A DNA stretch of 64,000 bases from Rhyacophila brunnea (lineage: Eukaryota > Arthropoda > Insecta > Trichoptera > Rhyacophilidae). How positions within the stretch are numbered: the stretch's first letter is position 1; every line of letters begins with the position of its first letter. The stretch spans positions 310,001 to 374,000 of the forward strand of contig JAGYXB010002036.1 of assembly GCA_022495005.1 (NCBI GenBank). Reading direction: 5' to 3'. Shown in pieces: positions 1-12,268 of the stretch. A program made the position numbers and the translations under genes. Under the pieces are notes generated by a model. The model did not search any database. It had not been told where the DNA came from and worked only from the letters and a program-made list of their open reading frames with translations.

Positions 1-830
1 ATAGAAAATCAATAAGTGCATGATTTTTTTTAAATCAGTTATGTATTGATTTTCAGACAAACATAAAAAAATGAGCTAGATCTCTATTGATGAAAGGTAT
101 TCAGAAGAAGAGAAGCATTAGTCAATTATAATATAAACTCGGTGTAGGTCTCATAGTGTATTACTGAAGCTTTTATTTTGTGTAAGTTTTCTTTTTAATT
201 ATAGCATAATCATATAAACATGGTCAATGTTGGTCTTATCATTATGTATATAAAATGTATCCTTTTTATCATCCACGATTAATATTGTCTATTATAATAT
301 ATATATACAAACATCCATTCCGTACATGGTCGAAAAAAGTCTTTTTCATCTCCAAATAGCTTCAATAAACAAACATCACGAATCCCTTGTTTTAAATCTT
401 CTCGTATCCGGCAGGCGTCACTTTTTCTTGCCATTCTTCAAATCTCGCGTGACATATTAATATCTTGGCATACACAGGAAAATATTGTACTGTCTTCAGT
501 TCCTTCATTATTATTTTTTTAATGAATTTCATTGAACAAATCATTGAACCACTAAATGGTATCGTTCGTTTTACATAACAGAAGATTAAAAAAAGAAAGT
601 TTTTATCATTCAAACTATTTTACGTCACGTGTTTCGTTCATTTGGTGAGGCTTATCAAGCATGCCCAAAGTAGTTAATATATTGTAGATATAGAAAATTG
701 ATTCAAAAGATCTGAACAAAAATTTATGAAGGGTCCACAGTAGGAAAAAAACCAAAACAAAAAATATTTTACAAGATATAATATAATAATATTATGTTAC
801 TTTCTCGGTTTTTAGTTTAGTTATCATGTT
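1..830. other. AT-rich sequence, no gene seen
   Basis: No coding segment or recognisable repeat family is visible here apart from a short TA run near 297-307. Short open frames begin with non-ATG codons and have no recognisable motif. Confidence 0.6.
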
Positions 831-866
831 CAGAGCGTTAGAGCGGAGCTCGGAGCAGGAGCACAA
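831..866 (+). mobile_element. hAT-type terminus (orphan end)
   Basis: The sequence beginning CAGAGCGTTAGAGCGGAGC is almost the same as the left end of the element nested at 57730, which begins CAGAGCGTTGAAGCGGAGC. CAGNG-type ends are known from hAT transposons. I could not find a matching right end downstream, so this is a solo or deleted terminus. Confidence 0.55.
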
Positions 867-1198
867 TGTCCTCTAAAACATCACATTCATCGCAGAGCTG
901 CGAATCGCTTCTTCTCACGAGGACACATCAAGCAAAGCACATAACGCCTAATATAATAACATCCAATAAAATGTGACATAGAAAAATAAACATCCAAATT
1001 TGTTATATTACTTACTGTTTTACCTTTTAAATAATTCGAAAGTGACATTTTGAAGCTGAATTCAACACACGTCATGCAACACGCTTGACAGCTTAGAGGC
1101 AAGATACGGGCTATTATAGGTTTATTTCTGCAATGTTTAGATACGGGAAATTACTAAAATGACCAATAGTTAAAATTTGTCGCAATTAACCATGACAG

Positions 1199-1266
1199 TC
1201 GTAGCATAGTGGTAATGCACAGGGCGCGATACACGAGAGAGGCAGGTTCGATTCCTGTCGGGGTTT
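1199..1266 (+). repeat. tRNA-like / SINE head
   Basis: A box-A-like TAGCATAGTGG and a perfect box-B-like GGTTCGATTCC lie at tRNA spacing. The D stem (GCAT/ATGC) and T stem (GCAGG/CCTGT) can form, but the anticodon stem and acceptor do not pair well, and a T-rich run follows. A tRNA-derived SINE head or tRNA pseudogene is more likely than a working tRNA. Confidence 0.5.
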
Positions 1267-2151
1267 TTTTTAAAAAAGATTTTTTTCTATTGGCTATATT
1301 ATTTTCAGATGAGTGTTTTCAGAATTATTCAATAAATTAATTTATTTCATGAATATTTTTTTCACTTCTGACGGATCTCCACTTCTAAAATATCCTCTCT
1401 GCTATGTCGAACTTTTCGAGGGTCGCTGCTCTCCTTTTGAAAAGCTTGTTTTGTCTTGTCACGGACAAGTAATAAATTAATCAAACACATTTATGATCGA
1501 ATACAACCCTGAGATTTCGTGCCCACAGAGGATTAATTATTATTGTAGGCGGATTCGGGCCAAATTCACGTAATAACTTACTTTACTAGCGATTATGACC
1601 GGAAACGGAAGACATAACGACAATTTGACGTATAATTCTTGACTATTATAATGACTCAATATAAGTTTCTCGTTTATTTTTCATTTAACCCTCGCCCAGG
1701 GGAGATTACGTATTTATTTTAGTCATTATAACTGATGTATTTAACGGCTTTATAAAGTCATTATATACAGTAAAATTTGATTCTTCAGCGCATCAGACAT
1801 TTGTAGCACAACAGCATGGCGTAGGCCTTGACCTCCTTAAGTTACGGATATCTAATGACAAAAATATAATACATACCTTTATTATTGTTCTAAAGATTTT
1901 TAAGAATAAAAAAAATACTGACATTACAATTTACAATGTATTTCTTTTCAAATTACGAACACATCTTCTACCAAAGATTGGCGACAAATATTCTGTAGAT
2001 GTACTGGAGATGTACCTACTGTAAATCCTGATCCTTGGGTCGTATCCTCTACACGTCTACAACTATGTATACAGCTCTCCACATTTCCATGCATTATTGA
2101 CTGGAGTAAATCATTTTCATCATTGCGAAATATATTATATCCGAAATAATT
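1267..2151. other. No gene seen
   Basis: AT-rich sequence with no recognisable element or coding segment between the tRNA-like unit and the next hAT element. Confidence 0.55.
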
Positions 2152-2159
2152 ATTTGCTT

Positions 2160-2976
2160 CAGTGGCGAACCCAGGATTTAATATTGGGGGGGGCAAGGAG
2201 GAGAATGTAAATTAGTCCCATAGGTTCCTTTTCTTCTTGACAGCCTAATTTCTCGTTTATCGGTCTTTTGTCTATTGCACTCGGTGTATCTACACCATGG
2301 TCCCTACATTCTGAAACGGGCCTTCAGGCTAGGATATTTGGCGGGCCCCCTACCTACCGCCAAGATTAAAGGCAGTGTGAAACACTACATTAACGTGTTT
2401 TTCAAATTGTGGTTTAGTTCACTGTACAGTGAATTATTGGCGTTTTTAATACATCTACTTTAATAATGGAGCTGTCGACACATAATAATCAAAAAATATT
2501 TTGCACAATTATATAATTGAAAATGTTCATGGTCATGGTCATGAATAATAGCGCCGCAGGCGACTTTTTTTTACAATTAAGGCTAATTTATGATGTGTGT
2601 TTATCTCACTTATATGGTCAACCTGACACGCTGGGCTCCCAGGCTAGAGCCCTGTCAGCCCTCCCCAGCCATGACCTACACCACTCCGGAATTCGGGTGG
2701 ACACCGAGAATTTTTTGACAGTTCCATTAGGGATTGGGTTTCTAAAAAAACCTGACATTAGTGTTTCGAAAATTTTGTGTTATAAATTAAAATCTAAGAA
2801 ATTTTTCTAAAAAGGGTCTGGAGAATTACAAATCATTTTTTGCCGTGTTATTTGTCTAAGCCCAAAGTATAGTTTATTGGCTTTCAATTTCAATGTTTAA
2901 AATAATTCTGATAATTCTCATGTTTGGGGGGTGTCAGGGCCCCTTGTTCCCCCCTCCCCCCCTGGGTGCGCCACTG
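2160..2976 (+). mobile_element. Non-autonomous hAT element, CAGTGGCG family, copy 1
   Basis: The unit starts CAGTGGCGAACCCAGG and ends with the inverted partner CCTGGGTGCGCCACTG, with G-rich and C-rich tracts just inside. It is flanked by a perfect 8-bp target duplication ATTTGCTT at 2152-2159 and 2977-2984. Eight-bp duplications and CAGTG-type ends are hallmarks of the hAT superfamily. The 817-bp interior has no transposase signature, so it is non-autonomous. A block near 2549-2620 is also found at 14468-14530. Confidence 0.88.
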
Positions 2977-2984
2977 ATTTGCTT

Positions 2985-5900
2985 GATAGTCGATATAAGT
3001 TGGCTCCTCTTAAAATCTTCGCATTGGTAATGTAAATAAGCCAGGAAATCTTTATGGTACCCTGATACAGCCACATTTTGAAAGAAAACATCCAGTCTTA
3101 TTTTAGTCCGTTCCTTTAACTTCAGGGTTGCGGTTTCATAGACAAGTATGAATGGGTATGATGTAGGTAGGTACTGTTTGATCGCCCTCCCATCGAGCAC
3201 TCAGATCTATGTCTCAATTGCTGGAAGAATGCTTAATATTATTCAGTCTGGAGCAATTTAATAGGGTAAATTTAAAACAAATTTACCTCCCTAATTTTTA
3301 TATACACATTTTTTCCGTTATACATATTATTATGTATAAATCCTGTAGATTTTTTTATATCTGTTCACTCAACGAAATACGTGTTTGATATTGTTTATTG
3401 CAATTCGATTTTCTTACCTCTTAGTTTTGTTTCAACGACTATTTATTACATAATTTTATTACAAGGTATATTACGAAATATCTCGAAACCTTTGGAATTC
3501 CCCTACTTGCTCGTAATCCGATTACGCTCAGTTGAATTGACCTCGCACTACTTTTGGCCTACTTTTATGCGAGGCACGTCACTCACAAATATTTCGTTAC
3601 AAAGTCAAATTCCGCATTCCCAAATAGAGTATCTAATACGTATTATAAAGTAATGAAGAGTCTAAATAAAACAATAAATTTTAAATATTCAATGCCTTCC
3701 GTTATAACGCATGAATGTCCGTCATTAATAACATTATTTTCAATCGCGTTTTTTCTATAGAATTGCATGCATTTGCGTTTTAAATAATTCAATAATATCC
3801 GAAACAACAACAGAGTAATTCACATGATACTAATTATCTCTGAAACCTACGGCAGTATTATGTAAAATTCACGTGACATATACATGAAGCCACGAGCCGT
3901 TTGCTGTTATAATCAATCATATTGTATTCACCTTTTATGAAATATACCTAATTCTATACTGTATAATTAAAAGATTTATTTTTGTTTTCCTTAATGCATT
4001 TGATTCACTTTAATGAATAACGTTAATTTCATAGCGAATTTTAGCATGTATAGGTAATTGGCAAACACTTAAGATTTACCAAGTGGAATTCCATTTTATA
4101 AAATAAAAACTTTCCATTATCAAAACTACAAAGATTAACGATTTATCTCTGCTTAAATTATAGTTAACGGTTAAAAAGAGACGAAATTTACACTCACTCT
4201 CCTCCAAAGACAAATAATATTGTTATCTGTGCAGTCTTGATAATGGTGTGACAACAGAAATAGCTATCGTTTACTAAACAAACCGTTACAGTTTAATATA
4301 ATTTATATTATCATTTATGAAATGCATAAAAATAGTTTATTGTTTCCATATAATAATATATTATTTTTTTATTCAAGACAATTTCTGAATATTATAAGAT
4401 CATCCATTGAAAATGTATAACCTGCAAAAGCTTCAGAAATATACGTATTAGAAAAATATTTAACAAAAAAATCTTGGTTCGAGTACAATTTGAAAAAAAA
4501 CTGAGAGTACGCAGTTTGTCCAAGGTTTTTCAAAAATATAATATATATCTGAGGCTTCCCAAGCTGTGTATATTCTACTACATTTCCATTTTGTTCAAAC
4601 AATCAAATGTGAGTTTATTAATATTACCATTATAAAACAATCTTCAACTGAGTACCAAACACAAAGAGCTTCATTTTAATTTAAAAAATAATTTTTAATT
4701 ATTACTCGGATTTTAATTTTAATTTTCAGTTTCAAATAATAATAATTTCCATAATGTTTCCTCAAATTTTTACCCTCAATAGAATCGTCGGCGTTTATCC
4801 ATTTTGGGGAAAATGATAGGGGAAATTGAAATCGTTTGACGCAGAAAGGGAAAAGAAAATAAAACTATACATCGACGAATGTGATAAAAAGAACGTTTTT
4901 CTGTCAAATTTATTTTTTACTTACAATATCTGTTGGAAAAATTAGAACACCAACATCATATTTTGTAAATAATACTAAACGTCTATAGCAGGTACATTTA
5001 ACGCGTCGATCACGGGATGGATTTTTGTCGATCGCCTGCAGCAGGAGTGAAAGAAAGAGGTGTTAATAGTGAGGCGTAGTTTTTAGACTCTTTGCATATT
5101 AAAAGAATTGTTTGACTATGAGTTCAATGCATGTATAGAAAACCAAAGTGACTAATTTTCACGACGAATAGGAAATTGAGTATTTCTTTATAATGCTGAA
5201 AGTCAAGTTTTAGTATATCATAGCCTATCTGAAGTTCGACATGCCTGATCTATAATATCGTAGTGTTTGGTGTGTAGGTTAAACGTGTATATATTTTTAT
5301 TCGTCTATTAGTTAATTGTATACTGATCGAAAACGTTGTTTTTTTTCCCAAGAGAAACAAAAATATAAAGGTTTTCCATATTTAATTATTGTTTGACACA
5401 ATATGTATTCTATTAATTGAGACGTGTATGAAAATCATATATATATATATTTAATACAACAGTAACAATATCATTTATATTATATTTATAAATTGTTCTA
5501 AATACCACAAATAAATCAGATTTAGTCCACATTTAAACAACGGGCAAAGAAATCTATGATACTGACGTATATACGATGTGATTGTTACTGTTTTACGCTT
5601 AAGATGTCTTTGAATCTTCAGTCAATTTGTTCTGAGATCGTATGTATTCAAAAGCATGTAAAATTTAAACTTATTTCTTAGTATTTAACACCTATAAAAT
5701 AATACATACATATTGGTAGAAAAAAAATGATTTACAGATTAACAAGATTTAATTTCATATCCGGGAAATATACTTTACCGATTAAACAGTTAGTGCAATA
5801 CTGATAACACTGAAATTTACTAGCACCACTATAACTACGTGGTGTTATCTTGTTTTTTTTTAACGCAATGTTGAATTTTTTAAGTAAGTATGTGAAAATG

Positions 5901-6665
5901 ATGATATACACTCGTACATACTTTAAACTTAAACTGTTTCAGTTTTTAAATATCCAGGAAATACTGCATCTATTCATTTTTTTGTCTGATTTCTCTTTTT
6001 CTTGAATAAATATTTGTATACTTACATAAAGTATGTCATCTATCTATGATATTTTCTTGCCGCCTATTTTCCTTGTCATTATATTTTAAAATACACCTGC
6101 TACATTCTTACTCGTAATTTAAACTTTTTAAAAATAAAATACTGTATTATTAATAAATTATGTATTTTTGTGTTTTTGTACACATTCCGTTTTCCGCACA
6201 GCCTTGAAATTCCTTATAAAGCCGCAGAAATTCATTTGCGGAAAATTCATTTGAATGGGCGGGTCGGCACTTCCATTCATTCGCTGTTGTTTTAATTAAT
6301 TAGTGAAATAAAAGCGGGGTTTCATATTTTCTTTGAAATTAATTTTGCTAGGACTCTTGCTCTACGGAGTTCTTTGGAAAATTGATAAGGGCCGGAATGA
6401 GCCCGGAATGGTTAAACATTTGTATCCCTCCCCAAAGAAGAGATCGCTATCCATTGTGACTTGTCGTAAAAATATTCGCATAGTTATTTTGAAACATAAT
6501 AAATATTCAGATAATATCTTAGCTAGTTTCCCTAAAAGTTTCTATCATTAAAAAAGTTACCTAATCAAAATCACGCGGCTTAAAGAATTGTATTCCAATT
6601 TCATATTATTATACTAAATATTATCTCTTCTCTTTTTCATACTTAATATTCATCATTATCATCAC
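2985..6665. other. Long AT-rich stretch, nothing recognised
   Basis: About 3.7 kb without a recognisable gene, element end or RNA. All open frames are short and lack motifs. A TA run lies near 5437-5449. Confidence 0.55.
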
Positions 6666-6670
6666 CACCA

Positions 6671-7949
6671 TTTATTTATTTATTAAAAAAAAGAGTATAA
6701 TGGCATTACAGCTATTGGCCAATGCGCCATAATACATAATAAATACGAATTATAAAAATGATTTAATTACAAATAACAACCAATATAAAAAAAAGTAAAA
6801 AATACAGTATGTGCTTATGTAGATATTTAAGTGAAATGATAAATACAATTATAATTTTCACCTATTTAACACGTCCACAAACATGATATACTTAGTTAAT
6901 TAAAAATAAATCAACCTTTATGGTGCCATCAAATAAGTTAATCACACGATACACAGCATCATGAAACATCACATCCGCCCTGCGACGGGGTATCATGAAG
7001 ACCTTAGTCGGCTCGCACATTGGAACTCGTCTCGCCTAAAAACGTATCGAATACGTCGATGTGACGTCATCGTTATTTAACGAAACAACATAACACGTGT
7101 TGCCAAATGGAGCTTCGCAGATCGATCGAATGCAACTGTTTCGTCTGAAAAAAACATCTGGCTGTTGCATTCGACATGTTGCATCCTTCTCGGGCTCCGA
7201 GTCGGAGGGTCGAAGTTACAAAGAAACACATAAGAATTGATCATTCCTATACCGGCTCGCCGATCGCCGCATTGAAATATCAATACGTTTCGAAGGCTAC
7301 GCGCGACTGTCGCTAGATAGATGTGCGAGGTTGTGTCAAGCAACACTGGCCGCCTGTTCTCGGAAAATTTGATTTATGGCGGTAAGGCACACGAGGCGAG
7401 TTGTGATGTGCGAGCCGGCGTAGAGTTACGAGTGATATTGGTGGGAACATGAAAATTAATATTTGCCAGTATATACGGAATGCAAATGACCCCACGAAGA
7501 AGTATAAAGAAATGCTTTAAAAGAGCAATCACACTCTGCGTAAACAGTGATTGCATTAATAGCATACCCAGAAGAAAACGAGTCGAAAAATGAATTCTAT
7601 TATCGTTATCATAAAGAAAGAATCCATATGTCCTTAAGTAGAGAAATCTAAGAAATCTATTGTGGACTCGATCAAACTTAATTGTGTGGACGGACCTGTT
7701 AGGACTCCAAATAATGCAGGCATATTCAAGAATACTCAACACAAATGATACGTATAATGTACGTAGCACTCGGACATTTTTAAATGATCTTGAAACTCAT
7801 AACAAAAGCAAGCATTTTGCTAGATCTAGTACTGATGTTAAGAATATGCTGGTCATGCGATACACCCAAATCTTTTATATCCGTTACCCTATTCAATATT
7901 AGACCAGTCAATGTGTGTGGGAACAATAAGGTGTGCCTTGAATGACTGA
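6671..7949 (-). pseudogene. CR1/Jockey-type LINE, 3' part, broken
   Basis: Read on the minus strand, this is the C-terminal end of a non-LTR retrotransposon reverse transcriptase. Residues NRVTDIKDLGVS come first (about 7780-7949). After a frame change, LRTLYVSFVLSILEYACIIW and FDRVHNRFLRFLYLR follow (7495-7769); these resemble the thumb and post-RT region of CR1/Jockey-group elements. The frame continues as NFHVPTNITRNST, is interrupted by an inverted-repeat element at 7009-7417, and resumes as VFMIPRRRADVMFHDAVYR to a stop at 6892-6894. The 3' UTR ends near 6671 in AATAAA-like repeats. A second copy of this 3' end lies at 32231-32577. The 5' side stops at an RTE fragment beginning at 7957. 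The exact clade is uncertain from the C-terminus alone. Confidence 0.75.
7009..7417. mobile_element. Inverted-repeat element inside LINE coding sequence
   Basis: The left end CGGCTCGCACATTGGAACTC and the inverted right end (CGGCTCGCACATCACAACTC) match at most positions. The related LINE copy at 32231-32577 lacks this whole block and so shows the empty site. The target duplication is degraded; the flanks align to an ACCGTGGAG-like site. Superfamily unresolved, about 409 bp, no open frame recognised. Confidence 0.7.
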
Positions 7950-7956
7950 ATGAAAT

Positions 7957-8423
7957 CATCATCATCATCAGCCGAGGTCGATCCACTGCTAGACGAAGAC
8001 CTCTCCTTGCTCTATCCACTTTTCTAGGTCCTTAATTCTTCGCTTCTACGTACATCCTTTACTTTACGAACTTTATGAGTTAGTAAATACAGCGAGTCCA
8101 TGTGGATATATCGTATTATTTGGATACCACTGTGGTATTTGGATACATTGAGATCATTTTTAAAGATACTATTCAGGCGACCAAAATGCACTCCATGTCA
8201 GTTTGGTTCTGCAAGCAATCTCGTAAAACATAACACCGTCAATTGACATTTTTTATCCGAGATAGACGTAGTTGCTAAACAGTTCTATTTGAATGCCATT
8301 GACGAAGATCGCTTTTGGATCAGCAAAGTATGTTATCATTACTATGGTCTTCGAGACGGTCATCCTTAAACCAGATTTGTGGCTTTCATTTGCAAGCTCC
8401 TGCATCCTGTTCTGAAGGTCCTG
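7957..8423 (-). pseudogene. Diverged RTE-clade LINE fragment
   Basis: The minus strand ends in a GAT-repeat tail (7957-7970). Upstream it encodes RTE-like reverse transcriptase C-terminal sequence with several stops. QDLQNRMQELANES parallels EDLQSRMQELAEVS of the RTE copy at 9.05-12.27 kb, and a YVYLG-type motif parallels YIYLG. An internal part (about 8060-8160) is rearranged and poorly aligned. It represents another, older RTE lineage. Confidence 0.7.
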
Positions 8424-8636
8424 TTATCATAATATTATGTCATTGTACGATTACATTACAATTAATAAAGATTGCTTATTGTGTATTATAAAATCTTGTT
8501 CTTTTCAATATTTCTATGTAAACTCATGTAAAGTGATTTTTTTACTAATTAAAATCTGGCATTTTATGTAATTGTAAGAATTAAAATTGAAAAAAATTAA
8601 ATCATTGAAAGATATCAACTGACTATGTATTGATAC

Positions 8637-8985
8637 CAATGACATTAATATGAACGAATCATCTGGAAAAGAAAATGACACTCACTTTATTGTCGGGTCT
8701 GCCGAAAGGCATAATCTGTTCTAACGCCATTACAATAAAGGTGATATTGCTATAAATTCCTGATGCTTTTTGTTGGGTCTGCCGAATGGTTCGGTTCGAA
8801 CGGGTTCGCTCAAATGAACATTGACATTAGAAACACTGCTCTAACGCCATTACAATAAAGGTCATATTGCTATAAATTCCTGATGCGTGATATCGCATAA
8901 TGGAAATTGCGTGAGGTCTACCTATACATGCGAATTTACTTGCTAGCTACTGTATTGAGTGCGTCGTCCATTAATAATGTCATTG
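8637..8985 (+). mobile_element. CAATGA-ended DNA element, copy A
   Basis: The 349-bp unit starts CAATGACATTAAT and ends ATTAATAATGTCATTG, which are imperfect inverted repeats. It is flanked by a perfect 8-bp duplication ATTGATAC (8629-8636 and 8986-8993). Inside is a direct duplication of a block holding TCTAACGCCATTACAATAAA (about 8720-8766 and 8840-8886). An inverted second copy with its own perfect duplication is at 59581-59920. It is non-autonomous and uses 8-bp target sites like hAT, although the termini are not the usual hAT form. Confidence 0.88.
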
Positions 8986-9302
8986 ATTGATACGCTTTGG
9001 CTGACTATGGCCTCAATGATGTATACCGATGCCAATAGGTATACTTCTAAAAAATGTTGAGACGCCACTGTCCAAGAAAGTCAGCAAATCCTATCTCTAG
9101 CCTCCGCGTGGCGTCCCCCGGGCAATGCAGATAATGTGCTGTATAACGCAACATACTATCTGTAGCTAATAGAGAAGGGTGCAAGGCGAAACTCTGGCGC
9201 CTTAAAACGAGAGACCTTTGGCTACGGGAAGGATCACCCAGACAGAAAAACCACACACCAACCCGTCTGGACAGCGTGGTGTGTTATGTCCAAAACCTTC
9301 AT

Positions 9303-10094
9303 ATGAAAACAAAAACTTCTAGAACCCGGCCCTCATTCTCCGGAGGCCAACCTGATACTGATCACGGCAGCGATCAGCGAAGGAAGGCAGAGGGTGCTAA
9401 AAATCCCCGGAGACCCGGAAAAGGCTGCCAACAGATGACCATTGCTACATATAACGCAAGAACATTGTCCAGCGATGCCAAACTTGTAGAGTTTCAAGAA
9501 GAGCTCCGGAATATCCACTGGGATGTTGTCGGACTCAGCGAAGTAAGGCGTAAAGGTGAGAGTATTATTACTTTACAAAGCGGACATGTGCTGTACTCCA
9601 AAGGAACCGATGAAGGACGCACGAGCGGTGTTGGATTTGTTGTCAACAAAGCCTGGAGGGACCGCATAGTCGAGTTCAACTGCATTTCTGACAGGGTCGC
9701 AAGCGTGATACTTAAAATCAATGCTAGGTACCGCATTCAGATTTTGCAAGTATATGCTCCGACACAGAGTTATCCTGATGAAAAAGTGGAAGAGTTTTAC
9801 GAGGAAATAACATCCTTGAAAAATAAAAGTAAATGCCACTTCAACATCATAATGGGAGATTTCAATGCACGTATTGGATCATACCAAAGAGATGACGTAG
9901 CGGTCGGACATTTCGGACATGGCTCAAGGGATGGTAGAGGGGACATGCTTGTGGAGTTTGCTGAAACCAACAATCTTCACATCATGAATTCCTTTTTTCA
10001 ACATAAACCTACACGTAAATGGACGTGGAGAAGCCCGACAGGAAGGACCAGCGAAATCGATTACATCCTCACTGACAGAAAATATACATTTTAA
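9303..10094 (+). pseudogene. RTE ORF, part 1: APE-type endonuclease
   Basis: The open frame runs from at least 9276; the first in-frame ATG is at 9303 and another at 9435. From 9435 the protein reads like an apurinic-type (exonuclease-endonuclease-phosphatase) endonuclease, which nicks target DNA for target-primed reverse transcription. Visible motifs in order are TIATYNARTL, VGLSEVRR (metal-binding Glu), GDFNARIG and SEIDYILTD. The frame stops at 10092-10094 in a T/A run; the following frame continues the same protein with GSDHRMV, which carries the catalytic His. A single missing base at about 10090 is the simplest reason. The N-terminal 50 residues are basic and low in motifs. Confidence 0.88.
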
Positions 10095-10102
10095 ACTGTA
10101 AA

Positions 10103-10665
10103 GTGATCAATCAGTTTAACACCGGCAGTGATCACCGGATGGTGAGATGTAAGATAAGATTGAACGTCAAATCAGAAAGATCCAAACTGCAGAAAAAGTC
10201 AAATGCTCGCGTATACCTGCAGAACAATACTGAATTCCAAAATGAACTCAAAAATGCACTATCGGCTTTCTTAGATGAGAACGAAACCGTTTCCCTATCC
10301 AACGCGGAGGATATAACGAATATTATTCTACAATGTGCAGAAAAAATAGGCGTAAAAAACTCAGAAGTTACACTTTCCACCAAGCTTTCGAAGGCAACAT
10401 TGAATCTTATGGAGCAGAGAAGGAAAACCAAGAGCGATAGACAGGCACAAAACGATATGGAGTTTTCATCACTTTGCAAAACCCTCCGAAGGAAGATTAG
10501 AGAAGACCTTCGTAAATTCAATGTAAACCTCATACAAGCAATTGTGAAAGCAGGCAGAAGTCTAAACAAAAACAAGCAATGCTTGTCGATAGGAAAACGT
10601 CAAATCACAGCACTAAAAGCAAAAGATGGTTCTATCGTCAGAAATTGGGAACACTTGTTAAGCCG
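10103..10665 (+). pseudogene. RTE ORF, part 2: endonuclease end and linker
   Basis: This frame picks up directly after the first frameshift. It contains GSDHRMVRCKIRLNVK, the end of the APE domain with its conserved SDH, followed by a basic linker rich in Lys, Arg and Glu that leads to the reverse transcriptase. The true protein leaves this frame between about 10650 and 10670, where the next frame takes over with EEFYSDLYSDD. The extra residues of this frame beyond that point (to 10720) are probably out-of-frame readthrough. The cause looks like one more single-base deletion. Confidence 0.82.
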
Positions 10666-12252
10666 AGTGAAGAGTTCTACAGCGATCTCTACAGTGATGA
10701 CACTGACAATACGACTATAGACTTAGATCTTCAGAGAAATGGAAATTCGGAAGACCATACTCCCGAAATTACATCCTGGGAAGTAACCCATGCTTTAAAT
10801 TACATGAAAAGTGGGAAAGCCCCCGGGGAAGACGGTTTAACGATAGATATCCTCAAAAAAGCAGGAAAGGATGCAAATGAAGTACTTGCACAATTGTTCA
10901 CAGCCTGCATATGCAAAGAGGATGTCCCAGAGGTATGGAAAAATGCCAGCATTGTCATTCTTCACAAAAAAGGTGACAGAGAAGACCTAGCAAATTATCG
11001 TCCAATAAGTCTACTCCCTATTCTCTACAAGACGTTCACAAAAATTCTCTCAAACCGTCTGCAAAATGTACTAGACGAGAACCAACCGAGAGAACAAGCC
11101 GGATTTAGAGGAGGATACAGCACTATGGACCATATCCAAGTCGTCAGAGAAATCATAGAGCGGTACCAGGAATACAAACTGCCACTATGCATGGGTTTTA
11201 TAGACTATGAGAAGGCGTTTGATTCGATAAAGAAATGTTCAATACTCGACGCACTCAGAAAACAAGGAATCCCTGGACGCTATATAAATATTTTCAATAA
11301 TATATACAGTAGCGCAACAGCATCTGTAAATCTCCATAAACCATCGCGCAGATTTCCTATCAGCAAAGGAGTCCGACAAGGTGATACAATCTCACCTAAA
11401 CTATTTACAGCTACCCTTGAAGACTTATTCAGGCAACTTGACTGGAATGACAAAGGGATCCCCATAAATGGAGAATACCTGAGTCATCTGCGCTTTGCCG
11501 ATGACATAGTAATTTTCTCGCAAGACTCAGAAGACCTCCAAAGCAGAATGCAGGAACTCGCTGAAGTAAGCAACAAAGTAGGTTTGAAAATAAATGTAAC
11601 AAAGACGAAAGTCATGTTCAACTGCTTTGCAGGCCAAAAAGAGATCCTCATCAATGGCACTCAGCTCGAACAGGTGAAAAGCTACATCTATCTGGGACAA
11701 CAAGTATCTATAGATGGATGTATATTTGATGAAATTGTTCGCAGAGTAAAGCTAGGCTGGAGTGCTTTTGGCCGCCTGAATAATGTCTTCAAAAGTGACC
11801 TTCCACTGTGCCTAAAGCGCAAAGTGTTCAACCAGTGTGTGCTTCCCACATATGCGTGTGAAACATGGACCCTAAGTAAAAGAGAGATCCAGAAACTTAG
11901 AGTAGCACAACGTGGTATGGAGAGGTGCATGCTGGGCATAACGCGAAAGGACAAAAAGAGGAATGAGTGGATAAGGAAGCAGACAAGGGTTTGCGATGTA
12001 ATAGAGTTTATTAAAAGCCTTAAATGGAGATGGGCTGGACACATAGCTCAAAGAAGAGACAATCGTTGGACAAATCTAGTCATCCAGTGGTATCCAAGAA
12101 GTACAAAACGTCCGCAAGGTAGACCTAGAGGCCGCTGGATCGATGAAATGATAAAGTTCTGCGGAAGTACGTGGCAACGCAATGCACAGGACCGAGAGAA
12201 GTGGAAGCAACTTGAAGAGGCCTTCATCCAGCAGTGGATAGATTCAGGCTGA
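10579..12252 (+). pseudogene. RTE ORF, part 3: reverse transcriptase
   Basis: The frame is open for 557 codons, although the genuine continuation begins near 10660. Reverse transcriptase motifs occur in order: GKAPGEDGLTIDIL, NYRPISLLPILYK, FIDYEKAFDSI (motif A, catalytic Asp, about 11195-11225), KGVRQGDTISPKLF (motif B), HLRFADDIVIF (motif C with the FADD active site, about 11488-11510) and GLKINVTKTKVM. The C-terminal region KWRWAGHIAQRRDNRW, then GRWIDEM and DREKWKQLEEAF, is typical of insect RTE elements. The catalytic residues are intact. The stop codon is the first TGA of the tail. Taken alone this part shows no internal stop, so decay is limited to the two upstream frameshifts. Confidence 0.9.
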
Positions 12253-12268
12253 TGATGATGATGATGAT

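Larger units (their letters stand above)
9050..12268 (+). mobile_element. RTE-clade LINE, near full length
   Basis: A GC-richer 5' leader (about 9050-9302) precedes an APE endonuclease plus reverse transcriptase reading region ending at 12252. The stop codon lies inside the GAT-repeat tail, a typical RTE arrangement with almost no 3' UTR. The 5' edge is approximate and no clear target duplication was found. Truncated relatives lie at 19761-19935 and 49706-50155. Confidence 0.88.

Noticed and set aside
1199..1266. Functional tRNA gene
   Set aside because: The anticodon stem and acceptor stem do not pair; only the Pol III boxes and T arm are kept.
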